A stretch of DNA of 64,000 nucleotides from Mycolicibacterium mucogenicum DSM 44124 (GCF_005670685.2 NZ_CP062008.1:2728001-2792000), one strand, 5' to 3'; shown: positions 19,983-30,220, counted from the first letter of the stretch. A program made the numbers and translations. Notes: generated by a model from the sequence alone, not told the origin.

Positions 19983-21088
19983 TTCAGCGCGTCGAGCTGA
20001 CCCTGAGTGGCCTCGAGCAGCTCGGCCCAGGACTTCTCGAACTTCTCCACGCCCTCGACCTCGAGGAGGTTGAACACGTCGTCCAGGTCGATGCCGACGG
20101 CCGAGAGCTCGTCGAACACGGCCTGCGCCGCGGCCGCCGTGCCGGAGATGGTGTCTCCGGTGATCTGACCGTGGTCGGCGACCGCCTCCAGCGTCTTCTC
20201 GGGCATGGTGTTGACCGTGTTGGCGGCCACCAGCTCGGTGACGTACAACGTGTCCGGGTAGTCCGGGTTCTTCACGCCGGTCGACGCCCACAGCGGACGC
20301 TGCACGCGAGCGCCCTCGGCCTTGAGGTTCGCGAACTGCGGTCCGCCGAAGACCTGCTCGTAGGCCGCGTAGGCCAGCCGGGCGTTGGCGACGCCGGCCT
20401 TGCCGCGCAGACCCAGCGCCGAGCCGCCGATCTTCTCCAGCCGCGCGTCGATCTCGGTGTCCACGCGGGACACGAAGAACGAAGCGACGGAATGGATCTT
20501 GGACAGGTCGTGGCCGGCTTCGCGGGCCTTCTCGAGCCCGGTCAGGTAGGCGTCCATCACCGCGCGGTGCCGCTCGACCGAGAAGATGAGGGTGACGTTG
20601 ACCGAGATGCCCTCGGCGATGACCGCGGTGATCGCCGGCAGGCCCGCCAGCGTCGCCGGAATCTTGATCAGCAGGTTGGGCCGGTCGACGATCTTCCACA
20701 GCTCGATCGCCTGCAGGATCGTCTTGTCGGTGTCGTGCGCCAGCCGCGGGTCCACCTCGATGGACACTCGGCCGTCGACCCCGCCGGAGGCCTCGTACAC
20801 CTTGGCCAGCACGTCGCACGCGTTGCGGACGTCATCGGTGGTGACGGTGCGGATGGTGGCGTCCACGTCGGCGCCACGCGCTGCCAGCTCGTGCACCTGC
20901 TCGTCGTAGGCCGTGCCCTTCGACAGCGCGGCCTGGAAGATCGACGGGTTGGTGGTGACGCCCACGACGCTGCGGGTGTTGATCAACTCGGTGAGGTTCC
21001 CCGACTGCAGCCGCTCACGCGACAGGTCGTCGAGCCACACGGAGACACCGGCGGCGCTCAGCGCCGCGAGGTTCGGGTTCTGAGTCAT
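19979..21088 (-). CDS. tal: Transaldolase
   Basis: Moves a dihydroxyacetone unit between sugar phosphates in the non-oxidative pentose phosphate pathway. The 369-residue protein fits the long actinobacterial TalB-like class. Visible are [12 protein letters not shown] at the start, [10 protein letters not shown], and the Schiff-base Lys in LLIKIPAT. The start ATG 21088 lies 27 nt after tkt. Confidence 0.97.
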   Translation of the reverse strand: MTQNPNLAALSAAGVSVWLDDLSRERLQSGNLTELINTRSVVGVTTNPSIFQAALSKGTAYDEQVHELAARGADVDATIRTVTTDDVRNACDVLAKVYEASGGVDGRVSIEVDPRLAHDTDKTILQAIELWKIVDRPNLLIKIPATLAGLPAITAVIAEGISVNVTLIFSVERHRAVMDAYLTGLEKAREAGHDLSKIHSVASFFVSRVDTEIDARLEKIGGSALGLRGKAGVANARLAYAAYEQVFGGPQFANLKAEGARVQRPLWASTGVKNPDYPDTLYVTELVAANTVNTMPEKTLEAVADHGQITGDTISGTAAAAQAVFDELSAVGIDLDDVFNLLEVEGVEKFEKSWAELLEATQGQLDALK

Positions 21089-21114
21089 GAGGGTGCTCTT
21101 TTCTGAATTGGTTG

Positions 21115-23208
21115 TCAGTTGTCCAACGAGCGTTCTGCGGCGGCGACGACGGCCTCAGCGGTGAAGCCGAACTCCCGGAACAGGGTCTTGTCGTCGGCCG
21201 ATGCGCCGTAGTGCTCGATCGAGACGATCTCGCCGGTGTCACCGACCAGCTTGTGCCAAGGCTGCGCGATGCCGGCCTCGACCGCAACACGTGCCGAGAC
21301 GTCCGGCGGCAGCACCGCGTCGCGGTACTCCTTGGGCTGCGCCTCGAACCATTCCAGACACGGCATCGATACCACATAGGCGACGATGTCCTTGTCCGCC
21401 AACAGCTTCTGTGCCTCGACGGCCAGCTGTACCTCGGAGCCGGTCGCGATGATGATGACGTCGGCGTCGTCGGCCGGGTTGCCGCCGCCGAGCACGTAGC
21501 CGCCCTTGGCAGCGCCTTCCGAAGAAGTGCCCTCGAGGACGGGTACCCCTTGACGGGTCAGGATGAAACCGGTCGGGTTGTTGCCGTGGGTGCGCTGCAG
21601 GATGGTGCGCCAGGTGTACGCGGTCTCGTTCGGGTCGGCGGGACGAACCACCGACAGGTTCGGGATCGCGCGCAGCGCGGCCAGGTGCTCGATCGGCTGG
21701 TGCGTCGGGCCGTCCTCGCCCAGACCGATGGAGTCGTGGGTCCAGATGTAGATCGGGTCGATGTTCATCAGCGCGGCCAACCGCACCGCCGGACGCATGT
21801 AGTCGGCGAACTGCAGGAACGTGCCCGCAAACGGACGCGTCGGGCCGTGCAGCACGATGCCGTTGAGGATCGAGCCCATCGCGTGCTCGCGGATGCCGAA
21901 GTGCAGCACGCGGCCGTACCAGTCGGCGGTGTAGTCCTCGGTCGAGATCGACGGCGGGCCGAACGACTTCACCCCGTTGATGGTGGTGTTGTTGCTGCCC
22001 GCGAGATCGGCTGAGCCACCCCACAATTCGGGCAGCTTGCCGGCCACGTCGTTGAGCACCTTGCCGAACGCGGCACGCGTCGCGACGGCCTTGCTGCCCG
22101 GCTCCCAGTACGTCAGGTCGGCGTCCCAGCCCTCGGGCAGTTCGCCGGCCTCCAGGCGGTCCAGCAGCTTCTTGCGCTCGGGCTCCTTGGCGGCCCAGGC
22201 GTCGAACGCGACCTGCCACTCGTCGTGCGCCTTCTTGCCGCGGGCGACCAGCTCACGGGTGTGGTCGATGACCTCGGGCTTCACCTCGAAGCTCTTGTCC
22301 GGATCGAAGCCCAGCACCTTCTTCGTGGCGGCGACCTCGTCGGCGCCCAGCGCCGAACCGTGCACCCCGCCGGTGTTCATCTTGGTGGGGGCCGGGTAGC
22401 CGATGATGGTGCGCACCGAGATGAACGACGGCCGGTCGGTCACGGCGCGTGCGGCGGCCAGCGCCTCCTCGATCGCGACGACGTTCTCGCCGCCCTCTAC
22501 CTCCTGGACGTGCCAGCCGTAGGCGCGGTAGCGGGCGCAGGTGTCCTCGGACAGCGCGATGTTGGTGTCGTGCTCGATGGAGATCTTGTTATTGTCCCAC
22601 AGCACGATCAGATTGCCGAGCTGCTGGGTGCCGGCGAGCGACGACGCCTCGCTCGTCACGCCCTCTTCGATGTCGCCGTCCGAGGCGATCACGTAGATGA
22701 AGTGGTCGAACGGGCTCTCACCGGGAGCGGCATCGGGGTCGAACAGGCCGCGCTCGTAGCGGGCCGCCATCGCCATACCGACCGACGAGGCCAGGCCCTG
22801 GCCCAGGGGACCGGTGGTGATCTCCACGCCCTTGGTGTGGCCGTACTCGGGGTGGCCGGGGGTCAGCGAGCCCCAGGTGCGCAGCGCCTCGATGTCGGCC
22901 AGCTCGAGGCCGAAGCCGCCCAGGTACAGCTGCAGGTACAGCGTCAGGCTGGAATGCCCACACGACAGGACGAAGCGGTCACGGCCGATCCAGTGGGTGT
23001 CGGACGGGTCGTGGCGCATCTGGCGCTGGAACAGGGTGTAGGCCAACGGGGCCAGGCTCATGGCGGTTCCGGGGTGGCCGTTTCCGACCTTCTGAACCGC
23101 ATCCGCGGCCAGCACGCGCACGGTGTCGACGGCGGCCGAGTCCAGCTCGGTCCAGTCGTCCGGGTGGTGCGGGCGGGTGAGTTCGGAAATCTCTTCGACT
23201 GTGGTCAC
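21115..23208 (-). CDS. tkt: Transketolase
   Basis: Thiamine-diphosphate enzyme transferring two-carbon units. GTG 23208 ([19 protein letters not shown]) was chosen over the upstream ATG because AGGAG precedes it and it matches the family start; this gives 697 residues. ThDP-binding [17 protein letters not shown] sequence lies near 155-170, the second catalytic block ([16 protein letters not shown]) near 475, and the C-terminal domain follows. It is the first gene of the pentose phosphate operon, divergent from ctaB. Confidence 0.97.
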   Translation of the reverse strand: MTTVEEISELTRPHHPDDWTELDSAAVDTVRVLAADAVQKVGNGHPGTAMSLAPLAYTLFQRQMRHDPSDTHWIGRDRFVLSCGHSSLTLYLQLYLGGFGLELADIEALRTWGSLTPGHPEYGHTKGVEITTGPLGQGLASSVGMAMAARYERGLFDPDAAPGESPFDHFIYVIASDGDIEEGVTSEASSLAGTQQLGNLIVLWDNNKISIEHDTNIALSEDTCARYRAYGWHVQEVEGGENVVAIEEALAAARAVTDRPSFISVRTIIGYPAPTKMNTGGVHGSALGADEVAATKKVLGFDPDKSFEVKPEVIDHTRELVARGKKAHDEWQVAFDAWAAKEPERKKLLDRLEAGELPEGWDADLTYWEPGSKAVATRAAFGKVLNDVAGKLPELWGGSADLAGSNNTTINGVKSFGPPSISTEDYTADWYGRVLHFGIREHAMGSILNGIVLHGPTRPFAGTFLQFADYMRPAVRLAALMNIDPIYIWTHDSIGLGEDGPTHQPIEHLAALRAIPNLSVVRPADPNETAYTWRTILQRTHGNNPTGFILTRQGVPVLEGTSSEGAAKGGYVLGGGNPADDADVIIIATGSEVQLAVEAQKLLADKDIVAYVVSMPCLEWFEAQPKEYRDAVLPPDVSARVAVEAGIAQPWHKLVGDTGEIVSIEHYGASADDKTLFREFGFTAEAVVAAAERSLDN

Positions 23209-23436
23209 GGGCGCACTCCTACTGAGGGACGTCTCGGGCTCGGCAAATCGCAAGCGAGCTGCATGACTACCCTAATGCGCGCCGCTGGTGTGGTGCAGAC
23301 CGCTTCACCTTTGGCCTGTCCGTGATTGGGTTTCCGTTCACCTGAATGCACCCTGCGGTGTGGAGCACTCAGGTGCGCGGTCTACCATCGTCTGTAGTAG
23401 AGGCTGCGCGGCCGTGACTTCCGAGGAGATATCTGC

Positions 23437-24453
23437 GTGAGCATTCGCGAGCGCCGTTCCGTCCACGGGGCACACGGTTTCGGTCCCGGAGCTGCGGCGT
23501 CTGACGAGCACGACGCTGCTTCGGGGACCAAGTCGCCGCACCGCGTTCGGGACACGTTGCTGGCCTACGTCGCCCTCACCAAGCCGCGTGTCATCGAGTT
23601 GCTGCTGGTGACGACAATCCCGGCCATGCTGCTGGCGCACCGCTTCGACGTGGTGGCCAGCCAAGGTCCCATCAAGCCGCTGTTGATCCTCAACACCCTG
23701 GTCGGCGGGCTGCTCGCGGCGGCCGGCGCCAACACGCTGAACTGTGTCGCCGACGCCGACATCGACAAGGTGATGAAGCGCACCGCCCGCCGGCCGTTGG
23801 CCCGCGCGACGGTGCCCACCCGGAACGCGCTGATCTTCGGCCTGGTGCTCACCGTCACGTCGTTCCTGTGGCTGTGGCGCAGTTCGAACCTGCTGTCGGG
23901 CCTCCTGGCGCTGGCGACCATCGCCTTCTACGTCTTCGTCTATACGCTGCTGCTGAAGCGCCGCACGTCGCAGAACGTGGTGTGGGGCGGCGCGGCCGGC
24001 TGCATGCCCGTGATGATCGGCTGGTCGGCGGTGACCGGAACCATCCAGTGGCCCGCGCTGGTGATGTTCCTGATCATCTTCTTCTGGACACCGCCGCACA
24101 CCTGGGCGCTGGCCATGCGCTACAAGGAGGACTACGAGGCGGCCGGCGTGCCGATGCTGCCCGTGGTCGCCACCGAGCGCCAGGTCACCAAGCAGATCCT
24201 GATCTACACCTGGGCGACGGTGCTGACGACGCTCGCGCTGGCGTTCGCCACCGGCTGGCTGTACGCGGCGGTGGCGCTGGTCGCCGGCGTCTGGTTCCTG
24301 GTGATGGCACACCAGCTGTACTCGGGCGTGAAGCGCGGCGAGCCGGTGAAGCCGCTGCGGCTGTTCCTGCAGTCGAACAACTACCTCGCCGTCGTGTTCT
24401 GCGCGCTGGCGGTCGACTCGGCGCTCGCGCTGCCGATGGTCTTCGGCCACTGA
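23437..24453 (+). CDS. ctaB: Protohaem IX farnesyltransferase (haem O synthase)
   Basis: UbiA-family membrane prenyltransferase that makes haem O for the aa3 oxidase. The 338-residue protein has a hydrophilic N-terminal 35 residues, then about nine membrane segments. The Asp-rich motifs are [20 protein letters not shown] near 103-122 and the second [13 protein letters not shown] loop. GTG 23437 has CCGAGGAGA upstream. It supplies the substrate of CtaA, encoded at 27.5 kb. Confidence 0.96.
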   Translation: MSIRERRSVHGAHGFGPGAAASDEHDAASGTKSPHRVRDTLLAYVALTKPRVIELLLVTTIPAMLLAHRFDVVASQGPIKPLLILNTLVGGLLAAAGANTLNCVADADIDKVMKRTARRPLARATVPTRNALIFGLVLTVTSFLWLWRSSNLLSGLLALATIAFYVFVYTLLLKRRTSQNVVWGGAAGCMPVMIGWSAVTGTIQWPALVMFLIIFFWTPPHTWALAMRYKEDYEAAGVPMLPVVATERQVTKQILIYTWATVLTTLALAFATGWLYAAVALVAGVWFLVMAHQLYSGVKRGEPVKPLRLFLQSNNYLAVVFCALAVDSALALPMVFGH

Positions 24454-24462
24454 CGGACCCGC

Positions 24463-24468
24463 TAGTTT
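24463..24468 (+). promoter_or_regulatory. -10 box TAGTTT, leaderless start of the DUF1254 gene
   Basis: TAGTTT ends 6 nt before ATG 24475, in the 21-nt gap after ctaB. The following gene may therefore have its own leaderless promoter. Confidence 0.45.
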
Positions 24469-24474
24469 TGGGGC

Positions 24475-25416
24475 ATGCCCAAACTGGTGAGCCCCGACAA
24501 CTTCGCCCGCGCCGAATCGGATCTGTACTTCTCCGGCATCGTCAACGACGGCGGCGTCGGTGGCTTTCGGCATCACCGTGAACTGAGTTCGATCGATCAC
24601 CAGGTGGTCATCCGGCAGAACCGCGACACCCTATACTCGGCCGCGGTGTTCGACCTCGACGCCGGACCGGTCACTGTCACCCTGCCCGATAGCGCGGGCC
24701 GGTTCATGTCGCTCCAGGTCATCAACGAGGACCACTACACGACCCAGGTCGCCTATGCCCCGGCGACGGTGCACCTGACGCGCGCGGCCGTCGGTACCCG
24801 TTACGTGGCGGTGGCCGTCCGCACGTTGGTCGATCCCAACGATGCGGCTGATCTGGCCGCCGTACACGCGCTGCAGGACGCCATCACCGTCGCACAGGAG
24901 GCGCCGGGGAGCTTTGCGGTACCCGACTGGGACCCGGTCAGCCAGAAGACCGTCCGCGACGCGCTCGTCACGCTGGCCACCACACTGCCGGACACCAAGG
25001 GCATGTTCGGCACCGCGGCCGACACCGACCCGGTGCGGCATCTGATCGGCTCGGCCAACGCCTGGGGCGGCAATCCCGAGCGCGACGCGTTCTACCTGAC
25101 CGTGGTGCCCGCGCAGAACGACGGCACCACGGTGCACCGGTTGACCGTCAAAGACGTTCCGGTGGACGGCTTCTGGTCGGTGACGGTCTACAACAAGGAC
25201 GGCTACTTCACCGCCAACGAGCAGAATGCCTACTCGGTGAACAACATCACTGCCGTCAAGGCCGCCGACGGTTCGACGACCATCCAGTTCGGTGGCGCGG
25301 GTGCTGAAAATCTGCTGCCGATCACCCCGGGCTGGAACTACACCGTGCGGCTGTACCGTCCGCGGCCCGAGATTCTCGACGGCAGCTGGACGTTCCCGGT
25401 GGCCGAACCCGCCTAA
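24475..25416 (+). CDS. DUF1254/DUF1214 domain protein
   Basis: A 313-residue protein with an N-terminal DUF1254 region (IRQNRDTLYSAAVFDLDAGPVTVTLP, FMSLQVINEDHY) and a C-terminal DUF1214 region (VDGFWSVTVYNKDGYFTANEQNAYSVNN). Such proteins are annotated as hypothetical across mycobacteria and proteobacteria. No signal peptide is seen, which differs from many exported relatives. Its TAA overlaps the stop of the convergent qor gene. Confidence 0.85.
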   Translation: MPKLVSPDNFARAESDLYFSGIVNDGGVGGFRHHRELSSIDHQVVIRQNRDTLYSAAVFDLDAGPVTVTLPDSAGRFMSLQVINEDHYTTQVAYAPATVHLTRAAVGTRYVAVAVRTLVDPNDAADLAAVHALQDAITVAQEAPGSFAVPDWDPVSQKTVRDALVTLATTLPDTKGMFGTAADTDPVRHLIGSANAWGGNPERDAFYLTVVPAQNDGTTVHRLTVKDVPVDGFWSVTVYNKDGYFTANEQNAYSVNNITAVKAADGSTTIQFGGAGAENLLPITPGWNYTVRLYRPRPEILDGSWTFPVAEPA

Positions 25417-26387
25417 GGCACCAGCACCACAGAGCCGACGGTCAGCCGGGCCTGCAGGTCGGCGTGTGCGCGGGCGGCATCGGCCAGCGGGTAGCGCTGG
25501 CTGATCGTCACGTTGAGGGTGCCGTCGGAGATGGCCTGCAGCAGTTCGCCTGCCCGCCAGGAGAACTCGTCGGTGTTGCGGGTGTAATGCGCGAGCGTCG
25601 GCCGGGTCAGGAACAGGGATCCGCCACTGTTGAGGCGCTGTGGATCGATCGGCGGCACCGGGCCGCTGGAGGCGCCGAACAGGGCCAAGGTGCCCCGTAC
25701 CGCGAGGCTGGCCAGGCTCGCCTCGAACGTGGAGGCGCCGACTCCGTCGTACACCGCGGCGACGCCGTTGCCGTCGGTGAGTTCACGGATTTTGGCGCCG
25801 AACTCGGCGGGATCGTCGGGATAGTCCAACACCTCGATGGCGCCGGCCTGCCGCGAGAGCGCAGCCTTGTCGCTGTTGGAGACCGTGGTGATGACGCGCA
25901 CCGCCATGCTGGTGGCCCACTGGGTCAGGATCAGCCCGACGCCGCCGGCGCCGGCGTGCAGCAGCACCGTGTCGCCCTGCTGCACCGGGTAGGTCGACTT
26001 GATCAGGTAGTGCGCCGTCATGCCTTTGAGCAGTGCCGCGGCGGCCACCTCGGGGTCCACGCCCTCCGGGACGTAGGCCACGTAATCGGCTGGGGCGACG
26101 CAGTATTCGGAGTAGGTGGCGTCGGCCGCGGCGGTGACCACCCGGTCGCCGACGGCGAGCGCCGCCACGTCATCGCCGACCGCGGTGATGGTGCCGCAGA
26201 CCTCGGTGCCGGGGATGTATGGCACTTCGCGCTGATACAGGCCGGAGCGGAAGTACGTGTCGATGAAGTTGACGCCGATGGCCTCGGCCTTGATCAGGAC
26301 CTCGCCCGGACCCGGCGTGGGCTCGGGGCGTTCGACGAAGGACAGGACTTCCGGACCGCCGAGTTCGGCGACTTCGATGGCATGCAT
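25413..26387 (-). CDS. qor: Quinone oxidoreductase, zinc-independent MDR family
   Basis: NADPH-dependent reductase of quinones or alkenals. The 324-residue protein has the conserved GVNFIDTYFRSGLY near 38-51, an AGAGGVG nucleotide-binding loop near 150, and no zinc-ligand cysteines. ATG 26387 (MHAIEV) matches the M. tuberculosis Rv1454c start as I recall it. It is convergent and stop-overlapping with the DUF1254 gene, and divergent from the ATP-grasp gene with only 18 nt between start codons. Confidence 0.92.
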   Translation of the reverse strand: MHAIEVAELGGPEVLSFVERPEPTPGPGEVLIKAEAIGVNFIDTYFRSGLYQREVPYIPGTEVCGTITAVGDDVAALAVGDRVVTAAADATYSEYCVAPADYVAYVPEGVDPEVAAAALLKGMTAHYLIKSTYPVQQGDTVLLHAGAGGVGLILTQWATSMAVRVITTVSNSDKAALSRQAGAIEVLDYPDDPAEFGAKIRELTDGNGVAAVYDGVGASTFEASLASLAVRGTLALFGASSGPVPPIDPQRLNSGGSLFLTRPTLAHYTRNTDEFSWRAGELLQAISDGTLNVTISQRYPLADAARAHADLQARLTVGSVVLVP

Positions 26388-26393
26388 GCCACC

Positions 26394-26399
26394 TATCAT
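26394..26399 (+). promoter_or_regulatory. -10 box TATCAT in an 18-nt divergent interval
   Basis: TATCAT ends 6 nt before GTG 26406, ideal for a leaderless transcript of the ATP-grasp gene. The same bases lie at about -7 to -12 of the qor start on the other strand, where only a weaker box (AATGAT) can be read. Confidence 0.55.
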
Positions 26400-26405
26400 T
26401 CCAAC

Positions 26406-27341
26406 GTGAAACTCGCGCGGCCCGATATCCGTCATCCCCGTATCGTTTTCGCAGGTTGCCAGGCCCTCGTCGAAGGCGACGGCGACGACGACGGGTTGGT
26501 CAAGGCGTTACGGGACCGCGGTTTGCACGCGCATTGGCTGGCGTGGGACGACCCAGCCACGCTGCAGGCCGATCTCGTGATCCTGCGGGCCACGTGGGAC
26601 TACACCGAGCGGCACGATGAGTTCGTGGCCTGGACCAGGAAGGTGCCCAATCTGCTGAACGCACCCGAGGTGGTCGCGTGGAACAGCGACAAGCGCTACC
26701 TGGCGGATTTGGCGGCGGCCGGCGTGCCGACGGTGCCCAGCGGCTTCTTCGCGCCGGGGGAGCCGGTGACGGTGCCCAGTGGTCAGGTCGTGGTCAAACC
26801 CGCGGTGGGGGCGGGTTCGGTTGGCGCGCAACGATTCACCGATGCCGCCGCGGCCGCGGCGCACGCTGCCGCACTCCAGGCCGACGGCCGCACGGCGCTG
26901 ATCCAGCCGTATGACGAACGCATCGAGGCGGGGGAGACCGCGCTGGTGTTCCTGGCCGGCAAGCAATCGCACGCGTTCCTCAAGGGGCCGATGCTGCCGC
27001 CGCCCGGTGGCAGCGTGGAGATGCACGAATCCGGCACGTACGCCGAGGAACAGCTGCAACCGGCCGACCCGGATTTCGAATTGTGGGACGTCGGCTACGC
27101 GACGCTGGCCGCCGCGGCCGCGCATCTCGGTATCGAGCCGGAGGAGTTCTTGTACGCCCGGGTGGACGTCATCGGCGACCACCGGGACCCGCGGTTGCTC
27201 GAGCTGGAACTGGTCGAACCGGGCCTGGGCTGGCGGCAGCTTGCCGAGCCCGAACGTGCCGCGGCCCAACGACAATTCGCCGTCGGCGTCGAGTCAGCTC
27301 TCGAGCGGCTCGGCCTCGGCCCGCTGTCGGGCCGGGGATAA
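26406..27341 (+). CDS. ATP-grasp domain protein, RimK/glutathione-synthetase-like
   Basis: A 311-residue protein: an N-terminal pre-ATP domain (IVFAGCQALVEGDGDDDGLVKAL, then LVILRATWDYTE), a central ATP-grasp region (VVVKPAVGAGSVGAQRF near 121-137), and metal-binding acidic residues near the end (ELELVEPGLGW). The family usually ligates a carboxylate to an amine; the substrate is not predictable. The GTG start has a leaderless promoter and is divergent from qor. The frame is open about 940 nt upstream but is not family-like there. Confidence 0.8.
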   Translation: MKLARPDIRHPRIVFAGCQALVEGDGDDDGLVKALRDRGLHAHWLAWDDPATLQADLVILRATWDYTERHDEFVAWTRKVPNLLNAPEVVAWNSDKRYLADLAAAGVPTVPSGFFAPGEPVTVPSGQVVVKPAVGAGSVGAQRFTDAAAAAAHAAALQADGRTALIQPYDERIEAGETALVFLAGKQSHAFLKGPMLPPPGGSVEMHESGTYAEEQLQPADPDFELWDVGYATLAAAAAHLGIEPEEFLYARVDVIGDHRDPRLLELELVEPGLGWRQLAEPERAAAQRQFAVGVESALERLGLGPLSGRG

Positions 27342-27385
27342 CCAGGCTGCCTGGGGCATGGTCAGCGGGCGAAGTGCTGAGCCGA

Positions 27386-27512
27386 GATCCCTGACATCAA
27401 TCTGCGGCGACGTGTCGCTACTTTGGCCCAAGTCAGGGATCAAGTTCGGCGTCGCGGCGTCCCTGGTTGCAAGCTGTGACGGGATGTCGCAGACCCGACT
27501 GAAGCCAGGGAC
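27386..27512. repeat. Two nested inverted repeats between convergent genes
   Basis: GATCCCTGAC (27386-27395) pairs with GTCAGGGATC (27432-27441), and GTCCCTGG (27459-27466) pairs with CCAGGGAC (27505-27512). All four arms share a TCCCTG core. They fill the 174-nt gap between the convergent ATP-grasp and ctaA genes, so a two-way terminator or a small repeat element is possible. Confidence 0.4.
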
Positions 27513-27515
27513 TCG

Positions 27516-28430
27516 CTACGCGGACGTCCGCACTCGCATCGACGCCCATAGCGCTGCGGTGGCCGCGGTGCAGGCGCCTGCGCCCGCCACGTGGATGGCG
27601 ACCAGAACCGCGGGCACGCCGGTGTAGAACTGGACCGCGCCGACGGCGCCCTGCGCGAGCACCAGCCCGGCCAGCACCGCCAGCCGCAGCAGCACCGGCT
27701 TGGGGGCGTGCACCGCGAGCAGCGCGAAGCCGAGCCCGATCACGAAGCTGAGGTAGGCCACCAGCAGCGACGAGTGCAGGTGCGCCAGATCGGTGATCTC
27801 GACCTGCAGGCGCTTGACGGGCTGCAGGGCGCTCTTGTCGCCGGCGTGCGGTCCGGCGCCGGTCACCAAGGTCCCGGTGACCAGCACCGCGGACAGGGTC
27901 ACGGCGGTCAGTGCGGTGAACCGGCGCAGTGGCTGCGGCACGACGAGTTCCTCGGTGCCCGAGTCGGGTTCGCCGATCTTGACGTAGAGCAGGACCGCCA
28001 GCCAGACCATCACCATCGACACCAGCAGGTGGACGGCGACGGTCCACCACAGCAGTCCGGTGCGGACGGTGATGCCGCCGATGACCGCCTGCACGACGGT
28101 CGACGCCGGCATCAGCCAGGCGTAGACCTGGACCTCGCGGCGGCGGCCGGCGCGGATGACGGCGAGCACCGCCAGGGCGGCCGTCAGCACGACGCCGAAC
28201 GTGAACATGCGGTTGGTGAATTCGACGGCCTGATGCACGACGGGCACTTCGGCGTGTGGCACCGGCACGAAGCTGCCGGGGAAGCACTGCGGCCACGTCG
28301 GGCAGCCCAGTCCAGATGCGGTGACGCGGACGATGGCCCCGGTGACGGCGATGCCGCCCTGGGTCAGGATGACCAGGAACGCGATGAGCCGCTGGACCCG
28401 AAGCGAGGGGATGGGCAGCTTGTCGAGCAC
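27516..28430 (-). CDS. ctaA: Haem A synthase
   Basis: Membrane enzyme oxidising haem O to haem A for cytochrome aa3. The 304-residue protein has about eight membrane segments in two similar halves. Candidate haem ligands are the His residues in HQAVEF, VHLLVS, HLHSSLL and IHVAGAG, and the Glu after HQAV is the expected catalytic residue. A Cys in GLGCPTWPQCFPG matches the CtaA loop cysteine pair. The GTG start has a leaderless-type -10. Confidence 0.95.
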   Translation of the reverse strand: MLDKLPIPSLRVQRLIAFLVILTQGGIAVTGAIVRVTASGLGCPTWPQCFPGSFVPVPHAEVPVVHQAVEFTNRMFTFGVVLTAALAVLAVIRAGRRREVQVYAWLMPASTVVQAVIGGITVRTGLLWWTVAVHLLVSMVMVWLAVLLYVKIGEPDSGTEELVVPQPLRRFTALTAVTLSAVLVTGTLVTGAGPHAGDKSALQPVKRLQVEITDLAHLHSSLLVAYLSFVIGLGFALLAVHAPKPVLLRLAVLAGLVLAQGAVGAVQFYTGVPAVLVAIHVAGAGACTAATAALWASMRVRTSA

Positions 28431-28436
28431 GGTCTG

Positions 28437-28442
28437 ATCGTA
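28437..28442 (-). promoter_or_regulatory. -10 box TACGAT, leaderless ctaA
   Basis: On the minus strand TACGAT ends 6 nt before GTG 28430, the leaderless spacing. It lies in the 46-nt gap behind the ABC permease gene. Confidence 0.5.
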
Positions 28443-28476
28443 GGCCAGGGCTAACTACGCGGCGTAGTAGGGGCCG

Positions 28477-29259
28477 TCAGCTGAACCGGAACCAGCGCAT
28501 CGCGGCGAGCCCGGCGAGCACGCCCCACGCGGCCAGCACGGCGATGCCGAACCAGTCCACCGACAGCATCATCGCCTGTGTGAGGGCCTCGGTGAGTGCA
28601 CCCGACGGCGTCAGCCGGGCCACCCAGCGCAGCGCCTCGGGCACGACGCGGTGCTCTATGGTCAGGGCGCCGAGGGCGGCCAGGACGAACCACAGCAGGT
28701 TCGCCAGGGCCAGCACGATCTCTGCCTTCAGCGTCCCGCCGAGCAGCAGGCCCAGCGCCGCGAACGACGCGGTGCCGAGCGCGATGACGAGGGCGCCGAG
28801 CAGCAGGCTCAGCGGGCTCGGCCGCCAACCCAGCGCAATGCCGATGCCGCCCAACAGGATTGACTGCAGGAATACCGTCGTGATCACCGCCAGCGACTTG
28901 CCGGCGATGATGCCCCATACCGGCAGCGCGGTGGCGCCGAGGCGCTTGAGCGCGCCGTAGCGCCGATCGAACGCGACGGCGATGGCCTGTCCGGTGAAGG
29001 CCGTCGAGATGACCGCCAGCGCCATGATCGGCGGGGTGAACGTCCCCGGCCGGTGATCACCGAGCGAGCCCAGTGGCAGCAGTGTGAGCCCGACCAGCAG
29101 CGTGATCGGGATGAACATCGTCAGCAGCAGTTGCTCGCCGTTGCGCAGCAGCAGTTTGAGCTCGAGGCCGTACTGCGCCGCCAGCATCGCGGGGATGCCC
29201 GCCGGTCGCGGGTCCGGGGTGAACGTTCCCGGGGCGAACCGATTGGTCTCGGTACTCAT
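28477..29259 (-). CDS. ABC-2 type exporter permease
   Basis: A 260-residue membrane protein with six predicted spans, beginning after a 30-residue cytosolic segment. It carries the ABC-2 pattern with GALKRLGATALPVW between spans 2 and 3. It pairs with the ATPase encoded 31 nt upstream. The position equals Rv1457c; the exported substrate is unknown. The genes mptB, ATPase and permease form one minus-strand operon. Confidence 0.88.
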   Translation of the reverse strand: MSTETNRFAPGTFTPDPRPAGIPAMLAAQYGLELKLLLRNGEQLLLTMFIPITLLVGLTLLPLGSLGDHRPGTFTPPIMALAVISTAFTGQAIAVAFDRRYGALKRLGATALPVWGIIAGKSLAVITTVFLQSILLGGIGIALGWRPSPLSLLLGALVIALGTASFAALGLLLGGTLKAEIVLALANLLWFVLAALGALTIEHRVVPEALRWVARLTPSGALTEALTQAMMLSVDWFGIAVLAAWGVLAGLAAMRWFRFS

Positions 29260-29290
29260 GCGCGATCCGCCTCCGCTACTCGCTGGCCCC

Positions 29291-30220
29291 TCACGACCGC
29301 AGCTCCCGTCCGGTCAAGTCGAGGAACACGTCCTCGAGGCTGCGCTGTTCGACGCGCATGTCGGTGGCCAGCACGTTCAGGCGGGCGGCCCACGCGGTCA
29401 CGGTGGCCAGCACCTGCGGGTCGATGTGGCCTTCCACCAGGTACTCGCCGGCGCCGGCTTCGGTGGCGCGGTAGCCCTCCGGCAGCGCCGAGATCAGCAG
29501 GGTCAGGTCCAGTTTGGGCGGGGCCGAGAAGCGCAACTGGTTCTCGGCGCCACCTCGCGTCAGGTCGGCGGGCGTGCCCGCGGCCACTGCCGCGCCGTGG
29601 TCGATGATCACGATGCGGTCGGCCAGTTCCTCGGCCTCGGTGAGCTGATGCGTGGTCAGCACGACGGTGACACCGTCGCGGCGCAGGCCTTCGATCAACT
29701 CCCACACCACGATTCGGGCGTGGGCGTCCATGCCCGCGGTGGGCTCATCGAGGAACACCAGCTCGGGGCGTCCGACGATGGCGCAGGCCAGCGCGAGGCG
29801 CTGCTGCTGCCCGCCGGACAGCCGGCGGTAGGTGGTGCGCGCGGCTTCGGTCAGACCGAGGGTGTCCATCAGCCACTGCGGGTCGAGCGGATTCGCCGAA
29901 TACGCCGCGACGAGGTTCAGCATCTCGCCGGCCTTGGCAGCGGGGTAGCCGCCGCCGCCCTGCAGCATCACGCCGATGCGGGCGCGCAGCTTGGCGTTGT
30001 CGGCCGTCGGGTCCAGGCCCAGGATCGAGATGCTGCCCGAGTCGGGCTTGTTGAAGCCTTCGCACATCTCGACGGTGGTGGTCTTGCCGGCCCCGTTGGG
30101 TCCGAGCAGGGCCAGCACCTCGGCGCGCCGCACCTCCAGATCCAGGTTGTTCACGGCCTGGATATCGCCGTAGCGCTTGCTGACGCCGCGCAGCAATACG
30201 GGCGTCTCACCGGAACTCAC
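29291..30220 (-). CDS. ABC exporter ATP-binding protein
   Basis: A 309-residue ATPase with Walker A GPNGAGKTT (40-48), signature LSGGQQQRLALACA, Walker B ELVFLDEPT and the switch His in TTHQLTEAEE. A DrrA-like C-terminal extension follows. GTG 30220 overlaps the mptB stop (GTGA). It works with the downstream permease; the substrate is unknown. Neighbouring mptB and ctaA suggest an envelope role, which is inference only. Confidence 0.92.
   Translation of the reverse strand: MSSGETPVLLRGVSKRYGDIQAVNNLDLEVRRAEVLALLGPNGAGKTTTVEMCEGFNKPDSGSISILGLDPTADNAKLRARIGVMLQGGGGYPAAKAGEMLNLVAAYSANPLDPQWLMDTLGLTEAARTTYRRLSGGQQQRLALACAIVGRPELVFLDEPTAGMDAHARIVVWELIEGLRRDGVTVVLTTHQLTEAEELADRIVIIDHGAAVAAGTPADLTRGGAENQLRFSAPPKLDLTLLISALPEGYRATEAGAGEYLVEGHIDPQVLATVTAWAARLNVLATDMRVEQRSLEDVFLDLTGRELRS

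Noticed and set aside
18423..20819. Extended zwf frame reaching back through tal
   Set aside because: The upstream part reads tal in the wrong phase; the ATGA junction at 19979-19982 and the family N-terminus fix the true start.
25464..26405. 314-codon N-terminal extension of the ATP-grasp gene
   Set aside because: It is antisense to qor; the family N-terminus begins at GTG 26406.
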